DNA of 64,000 bases from Gossypium raimondii (taxonomy: Eukaryota; Streptophyta; Magnoliopsida; Malvales; Malvaceae): NCBI RefSeq assembly GCF_025698545.1, contig NC_068575.1, forward strand, positions 60,087,980-60,151,979. Direction: 5' to 3'. Both the position numbers and the translations under genes were made by a program. This document shows, in pieces, positions 61,326 through 64,000 of this stretch. Each line of letters opens with the position of its first letter. The first letter of the stretch is position 1. The notes under the pieces were generated by a model. That model saw only the letters and a program-made list of their open reading frames with translations, was not told the origin of the DNA and made no database searches.

Positions 61326-63409
61326 GTAACTTTAATTTATGTATGTTATGTGAATTTTAACTTTAAAACAAATAGTCAAGAACTTTGAATTAAATTATGT
61401 ATGTTATGTTAGTTTTAACAAAATTTTTGTAAGTTATCTAAAATTAAACTTAAAATCGGTCAAAGTTTGAAATTTTTTCCAAGATTTAAATTAAATAAAA
61501 GAAAACAAAACAAACTAAATTTCCGTGATTAAAATAGCAACTAAAGGAAAAACAAAAATTTTGGAGGAAAACATATAATTATTTTAAAACTATACAAGCT
61601 TTTAACCAAATGTTTATATTATTTAGAAATAAATAACCTTCATTTTCAAATAATTTACTTATGATATAGAATGATATGTATACAACAATTAAGCATATTT
61701 GATATCAATGAAACTGAAATGTGAAAAGAAAGTGGACTAATTTGTTATTGAATGTAACGATAGTTCGAAATTTCAATAATTTTAAAATAAAATATTTTAA
61801 TGTAATTCCCGGTACAATTTATTAAATTGTTTCTATTTTGCTCAACATATATAACAATCGTTGATGGATAATACAAGAAAACATAAGTCAGAAAAGTACA
61901 TGGCAGTTGTAAAATAAGTAAAATGAAACATAAGCTAAAGGAAAACAACCAAAACCAATTGCATGTATACAAAACCAGTGCTGCAAAAGAAACATTTTTC
62001 AAAAATCATCATGATAAAACTAGATCTGATTTAAGTTATGAACTAAAACATACCTTAATATTTCACTCAACTTTGTCTACTTCACTCACACCAACAAAGA
62101 CAGATCGCAATGTAAACATGAATTTGGTTAAGTAATTTGGGAAAATGCATATAAATAAGGAAAATGTATATGAATTTTATGTACCGCCAAACAATAGTTT
62201 GGCCAAAACACAGGTAGCAAACCAGATGTCAATGGTCAGATATGAAAATAATTGCACCAAATATTAATTCTGCCTACAATAGATGAACCATGATCAGTTA
62301 GCAGCAAATAACATCAAGTTTGTAAAACTTTATCAATATGAGAACCAAATATGTTTAAAAAAAGAATGCCATCTATGCACAAACGATTTAAAAAAAATTC
62401 AAAGACTTAATTAGAAAATATTAAAACACTAAACCTTTACTGCATATATGTGTGCTGTCAACTTTTAACATTGAAAAAGTAATAACGAATAAATAAATTA
62501 GCAGTACTGAACAAGCTAACAAGTTAACAATTAAATAACCCCACATCAAGCATATCAAAAATCAAAATGACAACAAATCATTGTTTTTGACAACTTGGTA
62601 ACATCATCTCTGCTTCCACTTCCAAGTGATTAAAAGAAATATCAAGTTCATTTAGCCTTGACAAATTGACAAAAACACAGAGCAAAATCATGCCTTGAAA
62701 CTCATTGCTTGATAGAAAAAGTGACTCAATATTTGTTATATTATATAATTAGCAATGAAGGAAAAGTGCTATTGAATTGATTGTTAGAGAGATCCACGTG
62801 ACAGAGTGAGATCATATTTCTCAAGCATGAATTGATACTTCCAAAGAGATTATTAAGAGAAAATTAGTTCTTTCAAAAATAGGTTGTCACATAAACAGTT
62901 TGGAAGATTCTATTGTAATTAGCGAGCAATCTAAACTAAGGGGCGGTTGTAACTAAATTATTGAAATTTGGCTAAGTGCTTTAATAAGTTAACATTTTTC
63001 CTCGCTAATATCCATCAAGGGTTCTACCGGTTGTTGAACCCTAAAAGAGATAATGTATATGCATGCGCTTGACGTCAAAGCAAAAGACTAGCACATGGGG
63101 ATTGCAAGTCAACCAAATCCCCGAACACAAGCAACAAGTACGGAGACGCACGGATAAGAAGCATGCGCTTGAATTTAAATCAGATTCCAGTCTCCGTAAA
63201 ATGTTCACGCATGAAAAGAAAAGGAAGTTGACGAACTTACCAATGGTTGCGTACGGATACGCACGGAGGTCGTGATGCAAAGAAAGAAATCGGCGCTGCT
63301 CGACTACGTTGGGGAACCGTTAGGGATTAGGGAAATTTTAGGATTTGGGGAGATGTCTATTTTGGGGGTGGAGAATCGGGAATTAATTTGGTTTTGTTTC
63401 GGTCAAAAT
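61326..63409. other. Internal non-coding part of the CACTA element
   Basis: AT-rich sequence up to about 62.9 kb without recognised domains. At 63040-63400 the base mix is richer and on the minus strand a short ATG frame from 63280 reads MHHDLRAYPYATIG up to a strong splice donor (TTG|GTAAGTTC). This could be the first exon of the transposon transcript, lying next to the right subterminal field as expected for the promoter of such genes. Confidence 0.4.
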
Positions 63410-64000
63410 GGTGGAAAACAAACGACGCCGCTTACGCCAACATATTTAACCCTTTGCGCGCTTATAAACAAACGCCACTAACTATATCGCCAAACGCAAT
63501 GCTTCCCCATCAAGTAACTAAACCTCTTGGCATTTTAGAAAAAACGCCACGAATAATATATAGAAAACGGCATCGTTTGTATTAAAATTAAAACAACATT
63601 GCGGCGTTTTAAGCAAAGTGCCACTACTAACAATGGAAAACGACGCAGTTTCCTTAAGTTATAATGCAAATTTGCTGCGTTTAATAAAAGCGCCACTAAA
63701 ACCAACTAAGTAAACGACGTCGTTTTCCGTAACACCATTTCGATTTGGCGGCGTTTATATATAAGCGCCACTAAATATAAGGTCAAACGCAATCGTTTAA
63801 AGCAAACTCCTGTAATCTTTAAAATATATTTGCGGCGTTTTGGGTGTAACGCCACAAATATCCTTGAAAACGATGCCGTTTCTGTAACAAAGAAAACATA
63901 CTTGCGACGTTTTATCTAAAACGCCACTAAATGTAATAAGAATACGGCTACCGTTTTCAGAATAACACCATTTCGAGTTTGCGACGCTTATATATAAGTG
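63410..64000. repeat. Right subterminal repeats of the CACTA element (incomplete)
   Basis: The words GCGGCGTTT, AACGCCACTAA and ACGACGTCGTTTTC recur about every 40-60 bases in both orientations to the window edge. They are diverged copies of the units at the left end. Confidence 0.8.

Larger units (their letters stand above)
58530..64000. mobile_element. CACTA (En/Spm) transposon, right end beyond the window
   Basis: The left terminus CACTACACCAAAACAGG (58530-58546) is the CACTA signature. It is followed by subterminal repeats, an internal part with a broken TNP2-like transposase on the minus strand, a minisatellite, and from 63.4 kb a second field of subterminal repeats, which indicates the right end is close. 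The right terminal repeat itself is not in the window, so full length and target duplication are unknown. With the broken transposase the copy is non-autonomous. Confidence 0.85.

Noticed and set aside
1-64000. CRISPR arrays, bacterial operons, riboswitches
   Set aside because: None seen; the window is plant nuclear DNA and the regular repeats are microsatellites or transposon parts.

Overview
This is eukaryotic plant nuclear DNA: AT-rich, gene-sparse, with GT-AG introns, plant protein families and dense remains of plant transposons. Protein types and repeats point to a eudicot, most likely Malvaceae and probably cotton (Gossypium). The genus is an inference, because no species-diagnostic gene is present.

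Layout. (1) 0.4-3.0 kb, minus: a complete ten-exon serine carboxypeptidase (SCPL45 type). (2) 6.2-11.9 kb, minus: a complete 17-exon SCD2-type coiled-coil protein. (3) 15.1-17.3 kb, plus: a six-exon mitochondrial phosphate carrier, divergent from SCD2. (4) 17-26 kb: MITE-like foldbacks, a Copia-like LTR remnant, a promoter-like block and a degenerate tandem repeat with possible hairpins. (5) 26.3-28.0 kb, plus: a seven-exon bHLH137-type transcription factor. (6) 28-38.8 kb: a gene desert with a Ty3/gypsy pol fragment, a possible UXS gene scrap and small repeats. (7) 38.8-39.7 kb, plus: an intronless SAM-domain protein. (8) 40.6-40.8 kb, minus: a MIR169 precursor with an upstream TATA box. (9) 42.3-44.5 kb: a solo LTR with intact 5-bp target duplication. 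(10) 46.6-50.1 kb: a CASP-like membrane protein gene and its decayed duplicate, both minus. (11) 53.3-54.7 kb, plus: a diverged UBC27-type ubiquitin-conjugating enzyme whose UBA tail ends early. (12) 58.5 kb to the window end: a CACTA element, open at the right, with a broken transposase, a minisatellite and subterminal repeats.

The genes form no operon. From memory, SCD2, a phosphate carrier and a SAM protein lie close together around At3g488xx, and bHLH137 and UBC27 around At5g508-509xx. These two Arabidopsis segments look like duplicates, so the window may keep the ancestral order. Exon borders were placed by hand by matching splice sites to family sequence and checking that reading frames close. 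They are predictions without transcript support.
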